From Casuarina equisetifolia (lineage: Eukaryota > Streptophyta > Magnoliopsida > Fagales > Casuarinaceae): DNA of 64,000 nucleotides. The translations under genes were made by a program, and so were the position numbers. The stretch lies in assembly GCA_028551475.1 (NCBI GenBank), contig CM052355.1, positions 5,704,001 through 5,768,000 on the forward strand. The letters are read 5' to 3'. The notes beneath the pieces are model-generated. The model ran no database searches, was not told the DNA's origin, and saw only the letters and a list, made by a program, of their open reading frames with translations. Shown here piece by piece: positions 26,505-47,307 of this stretch (position 1 is the stretch's first letter; every line of letters starts with the position of its first letter).

Positions 26505-26673
26505 GAATGCGCAACGCCCACCTACCCTCCATTTCCAATGCTGAAGAAAAAGAACAGAAAAAATCGATCTTAGTTCCCTTTTTTTTCTCTCTCCCTCTTT
26601 TGCCCTTTCGCTGTGCTCGGGTCTATTCTGTCCCGGTCACGTGGGTTGGGTACACCGCACCCGGGTAGGTGGT

Positions 26674-26691
26674 GGGGGGGGGGGGGGGGGG
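26674..26691 (+). repeat. 18-base G homopolymer upstream of chorismate synthase
   Basis: Uninterrupted G run about 260 bases upstream of the chorismate synthase start codon (C run on the gene strand). Unstable in replication and sequencing, so its exact length is unreliable. Confidence 0.9.
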
Positions 26692-27449
26692 AGGAGCTCG
26701 GTGCGTTTGATTTCAGAGAAGGCAACTGAGCTTAGAGCCTTCGCTGTCTGGAGATCAAGGTAAGCAAAGCCCACAAAGATAATAATAATAATAATAACCA
26801 AAAAAAAAAAAAGATTTCCAACTGAGCTTAAGCTTTGAAGTTTTTTATGTCATTATTAATTTTTGCCACGTTTTGTCCCTTTAAGCACAGTCTATACAGA
26901 GTTAGCAGGGATTAGACAGCGTTCTTTTAGGAACAGTTCGGTCAACATTCACAGCTGAAGATGGGTTTGGTACCAACTACCAAGTGTGAGGTTGAAGATA
27001 ATAAATTTATAATATGATTAGGACTTTCCCAGTGTCCGTATTCTGGTCCCTTTTCTTAAGGAGAAGAAGAGATATAATTCAAGCACCTAGAGGAGCCGGT
27101 TATATCAGAGTAATTATATTGGAGTTAAGTGCTTCTCATCTTTAATGGCAGATACTTGTGCATGGGAACGATAGGGCCGTTATGCTCATTACTAAACTTG
27201 TTGAAGAGATGAAATATAACCTAAGTATATCTTTTTGATTGTGACGCTAAAATCCATAAGCAAAAAAGATAAATCCCTTTTTATTGTTTTGACAGAACAA
27301 ATCGTGAATCAATAACAAATCAAAGCTAACCAATGATAAATCAAAGCTATGTATGTAGCAGCATTCTTGCATGCCTGTAAAACTTTTCTGTAGTTCTGTG
27401 CCGCTATCAAATTTGAAAGTAAATAGGGTATGATGCTCGACGCTGACCC

Positions 27450-35823
<8,374 letters not shown>

Positions 35824-38800
35824 ATTTATCGGTAATTGGGAACACCAAATTATAGGTGATTAAACAATCTTCACCACCTTCACGCCTCCTGCAAGATAAA
35901 CAACGTTCACAATTAGATGACCATGACAACCCCAAGTGAAGAAAGTTCATTTTTTATGACATTCAAAAATCTCATTTGGTCGTTTACACATCACTTGCTC
36001 ACTTCAATGAGTACAGCAGAATTTTGGGAAACCAGATTAGAGCGTTGACAGAAGAAAAAATTTTTAAAATAAGCGAGGAAATTTCTTCGACGTTTCCTCT
36101 CAACAAAATATTTAGACTGCTTCAAATGGTTGGTTAAATGATATTCTTGTACCATTGTTTTGCCAAAGTCCTGGTACCAATCTTCAAAGAGACTTCAGGC
36201 TTAATCTACACTACCTCAAATCTCGCATTTAGAGACTACACCTTAAGGCTTCAATTTTAAATAAACGCACATAAAATAAGCCTGATAAAGGAATAGCTAT
36301 TCAAGGAGAGGGAAGCAAGTTTTCGAATGACAACTCCCCTGTAGCAGTTCAACGAAAAGCACACATACGTGGAGAATAAGAATGAGCCGACGTTGATCCG
36401 AGAAATTCAGATGAGCATTCAGAAACTCAACCAAAAAGCATCAGAACAAGCAAAAGTAGGAACGCATATATATTACTGCGAAACATATTAGATGTTGGAC
36501 ATGCTAGGACCGACACTTAAAAAGGCACGAGAAGATCTTGCAAAACACCAGACAAAGTAGGCAAAGATGGTGCGAATCAAACCTCAGAACATAGTGCCCC
36601 TGTAAAAAGCAAACGAACGAGCGAGAGCAAGAGAGAGAATGTGAGGCCAAGGGAGGACGCGTTAAGGCGAAGATGGGCGGTAGAATACGGGAGCAAGTGG
36701 GACCTACGATTTGGTTTAGAGGTGGGGCGGCAGTATCTCAGAATAACCCGAATCCATTATCTTTTCACAACAACCTCATTTTCCTTTTGACTGCCTTTGT
36801 CTTAACACGAAAAAGAAAGCGGCAATTTCCTAAATTAGATTTCCCAAATTTCAACCAATGCTCGGAGCCCCCCAACATTGGATGTTGTCGTGCTTCACGA
36901 GCCGCCAGGCATCACCGAGAATTCTGACTTCCTCTTCACTTTTAGACTCTTTATCATCATTTCGGTGACTAGTAGGGGGAAAATGACATCAAATATGATG
37001 TTTTTCTCTTTTCTTGAGAATTTCGGTGACTAGCTTACAACTGACAGCTCCCTCATTTGTTGCCCAAAAATGTATTCGATGACATCAATTCTGCTACTGG
37101 TTCCGTCTGGGCACTTAGTAGGTGTGTTTGTCGTACCTCGGCCAAAAACTAATGGCATATAAAATTTGACCTGAATTTCTAGAGATAAGGCCCCCTAATC
37201 CAGAAAATACTTCTAGCAAAAACAAAAGGGTTGGTAGATCGAGGTCTTGCAGTCGGAAAAATTACAGGCCGATTGGTTTTGGCGTTAGGTGATGCCTGCC
37301 TACCTGCTGCTAAGTGGACGGTCGGACCCTCATTCCAGCTTTCTCCCTTCTCCCTCTTTATTCACCGACTGTAAAGGCCTATGTTCTGTTGGTCTCGGTT
37401 GGTGTCGTGGTGGATTTCTTTTCTCCAACTATGAAAGCACCACTACGCACTATTTTAATACTATGTTGAACCATCAAATCCCAGAATGCCTACTCGAGTG
37501 ACAAAACGTCGGTTCGTTGGAATTTTTAAAATGTACTTCGCCTCTTGCCCATAACCGGACTGTGGGTTAGGATTTAGTTTTAAAAACACCACTAAACACA
37601 TGTGGTGTTTTTAACATGTAAGTCCAAGAAAGAGGAATTTTTGGGCTCTTGGTACAGATTCTGTCCTCGTCTCGCTTGGCCCATAAACTTAAACTTCGAC
37701 GTAATGAGTTAGGAAACGCAAGCTTGCGAATTTCTAACCCAACCCAAATAAGGGTAAAAATCTAAGCCCGACGACGCTTGCCAGAGTCTGAAATATGTCC
37801 GGCTCGTGTAGAAGCAAAAGTAAAAATAGCCGTCTAAATCCAGATGCCCATTAGCAATTTTTCTATCAGGAGACCGTTCATCCAAAGGGAAGTGATCCAC
37901 TCTCTCCTGTGAAGAAGATAAGGAACCAGTTGTCCTTTACTTGAGATGGGAAGTTCTTCACCTTTTTCTTTCTTTTACACCAAATGGTTCCTTAATACGG
38001 AGGAAAAGGAACCAGTTGAGCTTTTATAACGTCGGTTGCTATATTCAACGTCAGAGCTTAGGCTGAACCAATTTCCTAAACTAGATATTTCGGAGTCTTT
38101 TGTTGTAGTCCTCTGGATAGCGTTGTGCTGTGGGGTGTCACTGGGGCTGTACTTGTCGATGTCTTCTTTTGGTTATTACGGGAATCAATGACTCAAGTTA
38201 TTGGGCCGACAGTAATAACGTAATGACAAACGGAGGCTTCCATCATTGTTGACCAGTCTTTCATGACAGGCAGCCTTGCATTCTTGAGTGCAATCAGGTA
38301 TTCACCGAGCATTCTCGCAGACTCACCAGGCATAGTATAGTGTTCTCGTCGAGTGAAATCTGGATATTTGACATTCTCATTGGGCTGTGCATTCACTGAA
38401 GTTAGCGTCCCTAACCATATCAGGGCTTATGGCCCAGCAGTGACGGGGACAGCATGGCTTTCTTCAACCACGAAGGATCAGGGTCTTGTCCAAATCTCCT
38501 TACTTTTCACAAATCATTCCTCTACAGTTTCAAATGGACCAACAAATGCGGGGTCACTGACCGCCCTGATGGTGGTGGCGCGTTACAGCTGGACCGGACT
38601 GGACGTCAAAATGTTGGCCCCAGACAAAAAGGAACAATTATGCTTTGCCGAATTTGCTTTGTACAAATGAAAATTCATGGAGCTAAATTTTAGTTTATAA
38701 AGTTGATAAAATATATTTAATCGATGTCGACCATAAAACTAAGTAATCCAAAGCCTTGTTAACTTATTCTGAACTAACGACAAAAGTTGGGCTGGGACTT

Positions 38801-40786
38801 CTCTGTCTGTGTAGAGTTTAATGGATGAACTGAACAATCTGGTGTGATAACTAACTAAATATTGCAAATAGATTTTTCTTTGGAATATCTGGAATGATTG
38901 TTTCTTCGGAATAATATATTGTAAGCAAACAAGGGGACGTTGAATAAGATGTATGAAGCCGAATTTGCTCTTTTTGGTAGAGATTTTGCTATTTGGTAAA
39001 GTCACTATCTAAGACAGATCCTCCGATCTAGGCACAGTGTGGATCAATTATGGACACGACGAGTAACCCTCTCCGCACATTTCGAACGAAAACCGGGTCA
39101 CGTTCTGGTAGACAAAAATAGGTTTTGGAGTCCCAATCAAGAAGTCAAAAAGCAAAAGGCTAACAAAGTGAATCAACTCAAATCTTTGAATTCGAGGTAA
39201 TTTTCAAAAAGTGAAGTAACTAGTGCTTGTCCTCTTTTACATAAGAGAAAAAGGAAATTAAAATTGGCAATAGGTTAGATGCCAGAAAAGAACACTGTAC
39301 TAGTACTGATAAATCAAGGGATCTCAGGAACTCGAATCGGACAGGATTGAAGTATTACATGTGACTTCTTGTTTTACTTGCCAACCCAGCATTAGGAAGT
39401 GACCTGGCTGAAACGACTGAATTCTAAGGACAGTTGAGCAGTGCAAAGTTGAGTTGGGGTTGGCAGCATCATTTGCCTTTTCTCTCTCTTTTTCTTTTCT
39501 TTTTTCTGCACGCTGCTAAGCTTCCAAAATTACTAACTTTTGCCTTGAATTTGGTAATAGCTAGAAAGATTGCATGTTCCTTCTACGAAATCTAGAACGT
39601 TGGAATTCAAAACATTAGATTTCTTCCGTTGTTTGAGCAAAGCTTCTGTGAATACTATCCTTGAAATCGAAAGCATGGTTCGGAAAGAACGATCATGTCT
39701 GGCGATATTTATAAGCATAGGGCCATAGAGAACGAGAGGAGGAGAAATGTATATAAGTTTTTGTTAGTACTGCATATTTATAAGCATAGGGCGACTGTAA
39801 GTATGTTCTTTTGTGGTGTGAAGACGTTAAGGTTACTGATGATTCTAACACAAAGCAAGAAGCATCGTGCGGATCTGGTTATTCAGTTTGGAAATATTTA
39901 GAAATCTCTCTCTCTCTCTCTCCGCCCCCTTCTCTTCTACAGTAGAACCCTAGTTCATGCAGTCAGGAAGAAACCATTGTTCATTTACTGAGATGCAGGG
40001 ATTTGGAATATATTCAAAGGCGTCTATCACGTTTTATACGTATTACCAGAGGGGAAAAGCGTTGTCCTTGCGTCTGGCATATAACAGAACCCTTGTTCCG
40101 ATAAACATGCGTTCCTCGCCAGAGCGGAAACCAACAAGCAAAACCACTGTGCTTGGGTGTTTCTACACAATCCCCATCAACGAAAATGCAAAATGTGAAG
40201 CGTATGATATTTCCTTTACCTTACCATAAACGAAACACAGGATAACCAAGAAAAATTGGAATCTCGGTCAAAAAATGGCATTTTGATACTCCTGTCCTAA
40301 ATTGTGAGAAGGACAGAATCTACTTTAGAAATAGGAGTCCAATATGTGAGGGTAGGGCACAGAGGAGGACCCCCCAAGCTCGAAAAATCATTAGATTACT
40401 CCCGTGTTCCTTCAACTAGAAGCTATAGGCCTGATGCTGGATGACCAAACCAGCAGAATGTTCTGTAGCTTATTGCCCTGCGAAGTTGAAATTTGAAAAA
40501 CGATGCACCCAGAACGCCATAATTGATTTCCAGGAGATCTCACAAAGGTGGTCCCTTTTTTGGCCTGACCGATGTCCCTTTTTGACCTGCTTTGACCGTA
40601 TAACATATTCCCAGGGAGCCAATGGAAAGGAGAGAAAGAGAGGGTGAGTGAGGGTGGTCCACTTCTTGTATGAGATTCCCCAGTAGGCATTATGACAATC
40701 CTGCTGCAAAAAATGCTTTTTCTTTTTCCTACAAACCATACCTCCCTTTATCGATGCCTAGGCCAGTCATTTGTGTGTGTGCGTGT

Positions 40787-40817
<31 letters not shown>

Positions 40818-42009
40818 CAGTGCTTCTAGCACTTCGATATTTGCCGATGCCCATTGCTACGATACCATCAGAAAAGAAAAAAGAAAAATGCAGGTAAGTC
40901 TAAGGCTATCTAATCAGACTTCACACCAGCTGGGCAGCTGCTATCTTTACTGCTGGCTATTGAAGGCGACGAATATGATCAAGTGGCGAGGAAGTAGATA
41001 GAACTCATTGATAAGACAATATCATCTTTTTCTTGTCTTTTCTTTTTTTAAACTTGTGCATATCTCTTCGCCGTTGTTATCCTCAACAGCCTAGATTCAG
41101 TGGAGTTTCTGGAATTCTATATGGCTATGCAGCTGGATTAGCTTGATCGCCACTCTCGTTGCACAAACAGCACCATAGATCATATGGCTTACAACAGCAT
41201 GATGCTCCCACGACCAGACGGCACAAATCTAGTTTTTGTTTGTTTCGGTACTTATGCTTTCATCAAGCAAGCAGTTTTACACACAATCTTGAGAGGAGTA
41301 GACAGAATCTAGTACTTCAAGACTCAACAGCGAAGAAAAGGTGAAACAGTCAATTATAATGCTTCTCATGAAACAAAAGCATGGAGGATACGGTAAGGGG
41401 AAACTTGTCGATCGGTATACGGTAAGACAAGACAAAAAAAAAAGTAAATAAGTAAATCAAAGCTAGCATTCAATTCTGGTGATCCATTAAACCAAGATTA
41501 ATTCCTTTTTCTTGGTTTCCAAGATCAAAAACTGGCTTGGGAAATTGTGACCCAGCTGCTTCTTTTTCGGACATTGATCTCATGACCGGGGGCCATATGG
41601 AATGTCCCCTGGTTGTCCCCTGGAATGTCCATCAGATAAGCGTTCAACAAGAAGTTAGGCAACATGGCAGTCGTAACTTCCATGTTGTCAGGCACAGTTC
41701 TAATTTGCTGTAATTTTAGATATCGATATCACGGAAGCCTCGTTGCATGTGTAATGAAATGATTAGGGTCTCACGGAAGCCACATGAGACCACTGGTGAT
41801 GGAATATCTTCACAGAAGTTACTATTTCTCACTGCGAAAACATACACATCATATCATGAAAACCCTGAAACCTGTAACTAGAAAGTTGAAAGTACGTACC
41901 GTCATTCAGACATGAGAGAGCCAGCAACTCCCAAAATTACACAGCTGCCCTTCGCAATTTGATCTCGAAACGAGCTTTGTGGCGAAGAGAAAGACAGCAG
42001 AACTGCAAA
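35824..42009. other. Intergenic region upstream of ADC synthase
   Basis: The first kilobase should contain the ADC synthase promoter and leader; an AG-rich segment at about 36,620-36,650 may be transcribed. Beyond it no gene is supported. Open frames at 38,194-38,396 (minus) and 38,353-38,693 (plus) have no recognisable domain. CT and AG microsatellites occur at 39,905-39,922 and 40,791-40,817. The 17-base word 'tatttataagcataggg' occurs twice, near 39,705 and 39,775. Confidence 0.5.
40791..40817 (+). repeat. (GA)n microsatellite
   Basis: A 27-base GA tract preceded by a GT-rich run. About 1.2 kb past the MIR160 hairpin on its strand. Nothing coding is attached to it. Confidence 0.85.
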
Positions 42010-42035
42010 ATAAAATCCATGTATAATACATGGAA

Positions 42036-42117
42036 TATGCTTGGCTCCTCATACGCCATCTACGGAGGCCATCGATGCTCCGGTGAGCTCTGCAAATGGC
42101 ATACAGGGAGCCAGGCA
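42036..42117 (-). ncRNA. MIR160: MIR160 microRNA precursor (mature arm to star arm)
   Basis: On the minus strand, 42,117-42,097 reads TGCCTGGCTCCCTGTATGCC followed by A, the canonical 21-base plant miR160. At 42,056-42,036 the same strand carries GCGTATGAGGAGCCAAGCAT followed by A, the known miR160* type. The arms pair around a 40-base terminal loop that contains GAGCTCACCGGAGC, and flanking AT-rich sequence (roughly 42,010-42,135) can extend the stem. Mature miR160 sits on the 5' arm, as in known MIR160 genes. Established role: it directs cleavage of ARF10/16/17-type auxin response factor mRNAs. The primary transcript probably starts several hundred bases upstream, toward 42.4-42.7 kb. No host gene surrounds it. 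Confidence 0.97.
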
Positions 42118-42700
42118 CATATAATGTGTATGCATGATGTCACAACATTCCTGTATGCATGAATTTTTGCACGTACGCGTCTATTTACTCCGTTAAACTG
42201 TAAAACATCATACTTAGACCTTGCAGACCTCTTCTAGTACGACTTAAAAACCTAGCTCTGAAAACATGTAAGATATATCCATACAAATTTTACATATATC
42301 CTTCTATATGCATATTCATATATGTATATATGCAAGGACTTGTGCAGATGCCTGCGGATATCATGATTTCCAACCCTACCTAGCTAATCTTCCTCAACAC
42401 CCGAAGAAGAGGAAGAAGCAGCAGTTTGGAGAGAAAGGGAGGGAGTGATTGAAGGGGATAGAGGAAGGGGGAGACACAGATATATATGGAGGATGTAGAA
42501 TGATTGTGGCAGATGCAACTGGGTCATAATCAAATGGGGTTTCAGAGCCCCACAAACCCTATTGATTTGGCAAAAAAGAAGCAAAACCGCTGTGCTAAAC
42601 TTGGGGGATTTAAGGTCTGGCCAGTGCTGTGGGGTTTGTGTGTGGTTTTCAGAGGGAAAGAAGGGGGATGTGGGGTTCAGATTGCACCCCAGCTCCCCAC

Positions 42701-42708
42701 TAAATATA
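42701..42708 (-). promoter_or_regulatory. Candidate TATA box for the MIR160 primary transcript
   Basis: The minus strand reads TATATTTA about 590 bases upstream of mature miR160, with a CT-repeat (GA on plus, 42,723-42,752) directly upstream. The element can also be read on the plus strand (CTAAATATAGA before the GA tract), so orientation is uncertain. Confidence 0.3.
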
Positions 42709-42718
42709 GACACCGAGA

Positions 42719-42722
<4 letters not shown>

Positions 42723-42752
<30 letters not shown>
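42723..42752 (+). repeat. (GA)15 microsatellite near the MIR160 promoter region
   Basis: A 30-base GA tract continuing into GACAGAGAGACAGAG. The two embedded GAGACA words (42,749-42,754 and 42,757-42,762) match the auxin-response core TGTCTC on the minus strand. Confidence 0.85.
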
Positions 42753-42760
<8 letters not shown>

Positions 42761-45700
42761 CAGAGAGAGGAGATGGTTTGGGTTACTAACCACGCAATTT
42801 CCTAAGCTAACCTTATGGTGTCTGAAATCTCCTTTTCTGGGTCGTAAAGCAGAGGTTGCTTTTCACCTCTGGAACTCATTTTGTCTGGAAGTGCTTGGAA
42901 GATATGGATTCCTCATTATCTGCCTCCTTTAAATAAGAAGAAGAAAAAAAAGTTAAAGAAAGCAAAAGGAGAAAAACTACCATAATTAATCATCTTTTCC
43001 TTTTCCTCAGTCACTTCCTCTTTATCTGTCTTTTTCCTTTCTGCACTGCCACCTTATAATAGTGATTGATTATATCAGCACTATTTGTCTAAGGGTCGAC
43101 CGGGATTCGCACTTAAAACCTTTTCGTTTAGATTGTAGAATAATACATGCCACTTTGCAACCTAATTCACCTTTCTTCGGTCCACTTAGTTAGCATACCT
43201 ACTTTTCTTTTTAAGATGCCAAATTGGGTTTATTTTATATATACGTCAACTTTGAACATCTGAACTCCGTATTCCGCTCGGTTTTGGCTCCCATGAACGC
43301 TCTCAGAGCAAAATCATTCCAGTGTTGTTGTATGAGGCATTTAACATCCAAATCCATCATGTCAAAGTGATTTTCGAGAACCTGGAGTAGAAAAAGAACA
43401 TTTTTGGAAAAAAAAATCGTCAAAAATATCCCGATTTAGTTGGTGAGGATAACAAAACTCTACTGTCTCACTAATAATCATAAAAATAATTTTAAATGAA
43501 ACAGCTCGGTGAATGTGCCTCGAATCATTCACCTGGTTTTTGAATGTTCTCTTCCATCTTTACATTAGTGTCCGAATTTGATTCCATTTCCACGTTGATA
43601 GCACCACAAATTTTCAGCTTTGTCTGTACACGACCAGCCAGCCAAAATCTTCCCATAATACTGCTTTTGTTACTTGAATGTTCAGCCATTGTCAACATCT
43701 TCAAGAGAATCTTTGGTTGTCAAAATATAGTCACAAAGAGAACTTTAAGTGTTGGCATCAAAATTACCTTTTTTCACCCCCTACCTCTAGCCATTTCTTT
43801 CGAAAAACCGGATTTGTTTTTTATTTTTTCAGTTAGTTTCAATTAGCGCAAACTCAGAAATTAAACTAATGAAGACATTTTGAACAAAACTTTCCTTCCT
43901 TATGTCTGATGCAGAAACGGTATTATTCCAGGAAGCTTGAGATCGCATAGGATTCATATTTGATATAAGCGTCTTTGTTCTCTCTCTCAACTTTTTCCTA
44001 TTTAACATGTTTTATTTGTCTCTTTACATGTCGTTTTCGTTATCGAATGAGATTGCCGTTAAAGTATTCAGAAATGAAAACCTCAAGAAAAGTAAGAAAA
44101 CTGTGGAGAACGGTGATTCGCTGCATATAGATCGCAATATAGTGCAACAAAAGGAGGTGTTACATCCAGCCAACTTGACTGGCTGAGTTTGAATAGCAAT
44201 ACAGAAAAGTAAACTGAATGCTTTCTTACGCTACCCGATGTAAAATTATGTAGCAGCCGCGTGAGACTGGAATGATGTTCCATCATGTATCAAAATGAAA
44301 CAAAGAGACTGATTTTCCTTACTGGAAAGCAGCTGCATCAAGAGAAGTAAATAAATAAATTGAACTAAAAAATAAAAGAATCCCAAGGCGATGATAGTTT
44401 GGCGTTGGATTTCTGAACTGGAACAAGGCTAGAGGAGGGTAATTATAGTTTGATCTGTATCCCTTTTTAGGACGAGTATTTGCTTGAGTCTCTTGTGGAA
44501 AAGTTTGTCAAAAAGCTGCAGAGCATGAGCGCAGCTTGACGTGCTTCTGCAGAAACCGCCATCAGCGGAACCAAGTGGGAGAAAGTAAAAAATTGCTGCT
44601 ATGGCTCGGACATGAATTTCCACGGTCAAAATCTTATGAAAAGCTCGGCGAGTTTTAACAAACCAAATCTTACGCAGAAAAGTCATAATCAACAAACTAT
44701 TTAGGTCAACAGTTAAGCTTGCTCGTTAATTAACAAAACTCAACTTAATCTTTTACATTTGCAGAAACCTCAACGGAATTTGGTAAAAAAGGTTAAGCTT
44801 AAACTCGTGACGGTGGGTTTGAACGAAAGTAAATATTTTAGATGAGAGACATGGTTATAATTACAATAAAAAGAAGTACTGTATGAGTTAAACAACAGGA
44901 AAAAGATAATGAGGTTTCTTTTTCTATCATCGCTTTTGTACCTTGGTCCCTAGTGCAAGCTAGCAGGTCTTGTCCCTACCATGTTGGATGTTCATCGATC
45001 GTAAAGTTGGTAACTGGGGGCTACAAAACATTTAAAGAAAGTTTTGAAGTATCAAAAGGAAGCAAAACTGGTGTTGTCCAGACACATGAAAACTGCTACA
45101 GCGTGTACTTATGTAATGACTCTGGGGAGAGGAGAAAAAGAACTTGTAACAGACCAAACTACACCGCTGGTTTATTAAGAATTAGGGTTTGTGCCTACTA
45201 GTGTGAAGACGGACATAGCAAAACAAAAGCAAAGATGCCCCAGGCATTTAACTGACAACTCTCCTCAAAAGACAGTTCGATCAATGAAATAAGAGACAGG
45301 TCTTCTAACATGTTGACTTGGTTTCATTTAGTTCAAAAATGACTGTCCCTCAGTCAGTGGAAAGGAGGGTTCCTCTGATCACTCTTCACATGGTTGAACT
45401 ATATTCTAAAGTATGTCGAATTACTGTTTTCTTTCAAATCTACGTGCGGAATCGTGTTATTCACTAATTTAATAACCTTAAGAATTGCAGCCGAAGAGCG
45501 GGGTTCAGTCGGTAAGGCGGCACTGAGATTGGTCAATTCATTCACCACAACTCACATATTTCCACTCGCACATCGCCATCCAGCGGCAAATCAAAGCGCC
45601 AGCCCTAAACCCTTGGCTAGACTTGTTATTGGAAGCGTGGAGAGTGGTTGAAAAGTGGGTCGCTTATTATACTAGCACCCAATTAGAACGGTCAGCTTAA

Positions 45701-47266
45701 CATTGTTTATCATTCACTCTGAGACTAATGAATTGAAAATCAGGGAGGCAGCTACTCGAAGTGGAGTCCATGGCAGAAGAAGTCTTCCTGCATGCCTGCT
45801 CTACATATAAGATCGTCACTAAAGTTAAACTCTTTAGGACAAGATCATGACGGAGGTAATTTTAAAAAAACTGAAAACAGACCTTGGGTGAAAAAGCAAG
45901 GAATTGAATAGTAATTAATTACGATATATTTCAGGTAGAGCACACCTATTAGCCTACTTGGAATGCATCATGGGGAAAGTGTGAAGGAGGGACGAGAGAG
46001 ACAAGGAGTCAAAAAAGGTTAAGTTGGGGGGAGGGTTTGAAGTGGGGGGTGATCTGAGAAGAGGGTGATCGATCTTCCAGGTCTAGAAAAGGCTGCAAGA
46101 ATATGTCCTTTTCTTTCCTGGTTTGTGAAAATGCTAAGCCATCAAAAAGAAAGTAGAAAAAAAGTGAACACGCCCGTATATTAAAAATGGCAAAAGCTTT
46201 ATCGTGTAGAGTGTTGGAAGCAACAAGTGTGGGAATCCTGGTGTCAGACTTCTTGGCCGTCCTGTTCACTTGGTGGTGTCCCTCCCTTGGCGTTTGTATC
46301 TAAGTGTCTCTCACGGTTAGATTCTACGCCAACTCCTCTCTCACACACACTCTCTCTCTCTCTGTGAGCTAATTTCCAGGAGTAAGTAAGTAGCTTAACT
46401 CATAACCTTCACGGCCCGTATACGCCTCGAAATGCACGCAGCTGTTGCGACTAGAAAGAGGATGATGCAGTGTTTCAGAGTCATGTGCTCCGCAGCAGAC
46501 ACATACAGAGACACGCATATCACTCATTGCTTCTCGAATTCAACCCAAGGAGCACGCATGTTGTATTTGTGCTAATACCACCCTTCCCATGCTCAATGCT
46601 TTTCTGCCCTTTTGAGGAAACAACATATTACGCACCTTCTGTTACTCAACCCCCTTGTCTCCCTGGATTTCCGTCCCAGACATACCCTATTTCTCATCAT
46701 TTCATCAAGTGAAATCTATCTAACAGACACAATCTACCCGACAGTTCCTAATGCTACTCTATTGACTATGTCCTACTGACTTATAGACATCAGAGATTTA
46801 CTGTCGCAGATTCCTTTATTTTGCCATAGGGGTGATGCAGACGAAAATTCTCTACACTTTACTCTGGGAATTGCATGCAATTACAAAAGTTTAATAAACA
46901 GCTAAAAAAGCTCATTTACCCCGAGTGTTGTTCCCTCCTCGTCTTGAATTACTTAACAATCACACAAATAATATCTACTCTCTCATTTAATTTCAAATCC
47001 ATTACAAAGACAGTAAAGCCAGACAGCACACAGAGGATGAAGTAATAAATTCCTTTTTACATGCTGTCCGAGCCATATAATGATGTAAAGTAACGAATAA
47101 ATGCGAAAGCCCTGAAAAAGAGTGACCACTGAAATTGGGATATGCGATGACATATATGTTCAGCCACTCTTACGAATAATTTAGCTGCTCGAGCAGGCCG
47201 CACTCACTGAGTTAAAGGTACGACATGGTATCCTGCCTAGACATATGCGTGAAAAGCATGACTCTG

Positions 47267-47298
<32 letters not shown>

Positions 47299-47307
47299 AA
47301 AAAAAAA
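47267..47307 (+). repeat. C22-G-A18 double homopolymer
   Basis: Twenty-two C, one G, then eighteen A. This is an extreme homopolymer pair in otherwise ordinary intergenic DNA; exact lengths are unreliable. Confidence 0.9.

Larger units (their letters stand above)
26414..27449. other. Intergenic spacer between ADC synthase 3' end and chorismate synthase 5' end
   Basis: A 1,036-base spacer holding the chorismate synthase promoter. It includes a TATA-like element (26,499-26,504), a CT-rich stretch (26,580-26,605), an 18-base G run (26,674-26,691), an (AAT)n patch (about 26,780-26,797) and AT-rich sequence beyond. No gene fits here. Confidence 0.75.

Noticed and set aside
38194..38693. Overlapping open frames on both strands
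   Set aside because: The peptides look plausible in composition but match no family I recognise and lack splice or promoter context.
41906..42118. 70-codon minus-strand frame beginning in the miR160 arm
   Set aside because: It is explained by the microRNA hairpin and has no ATG start.
44429..44695. 88-codon minus-strand frame
   Set aside because: No signal peptide, motif or neighbouring exon; ordinary chance length.
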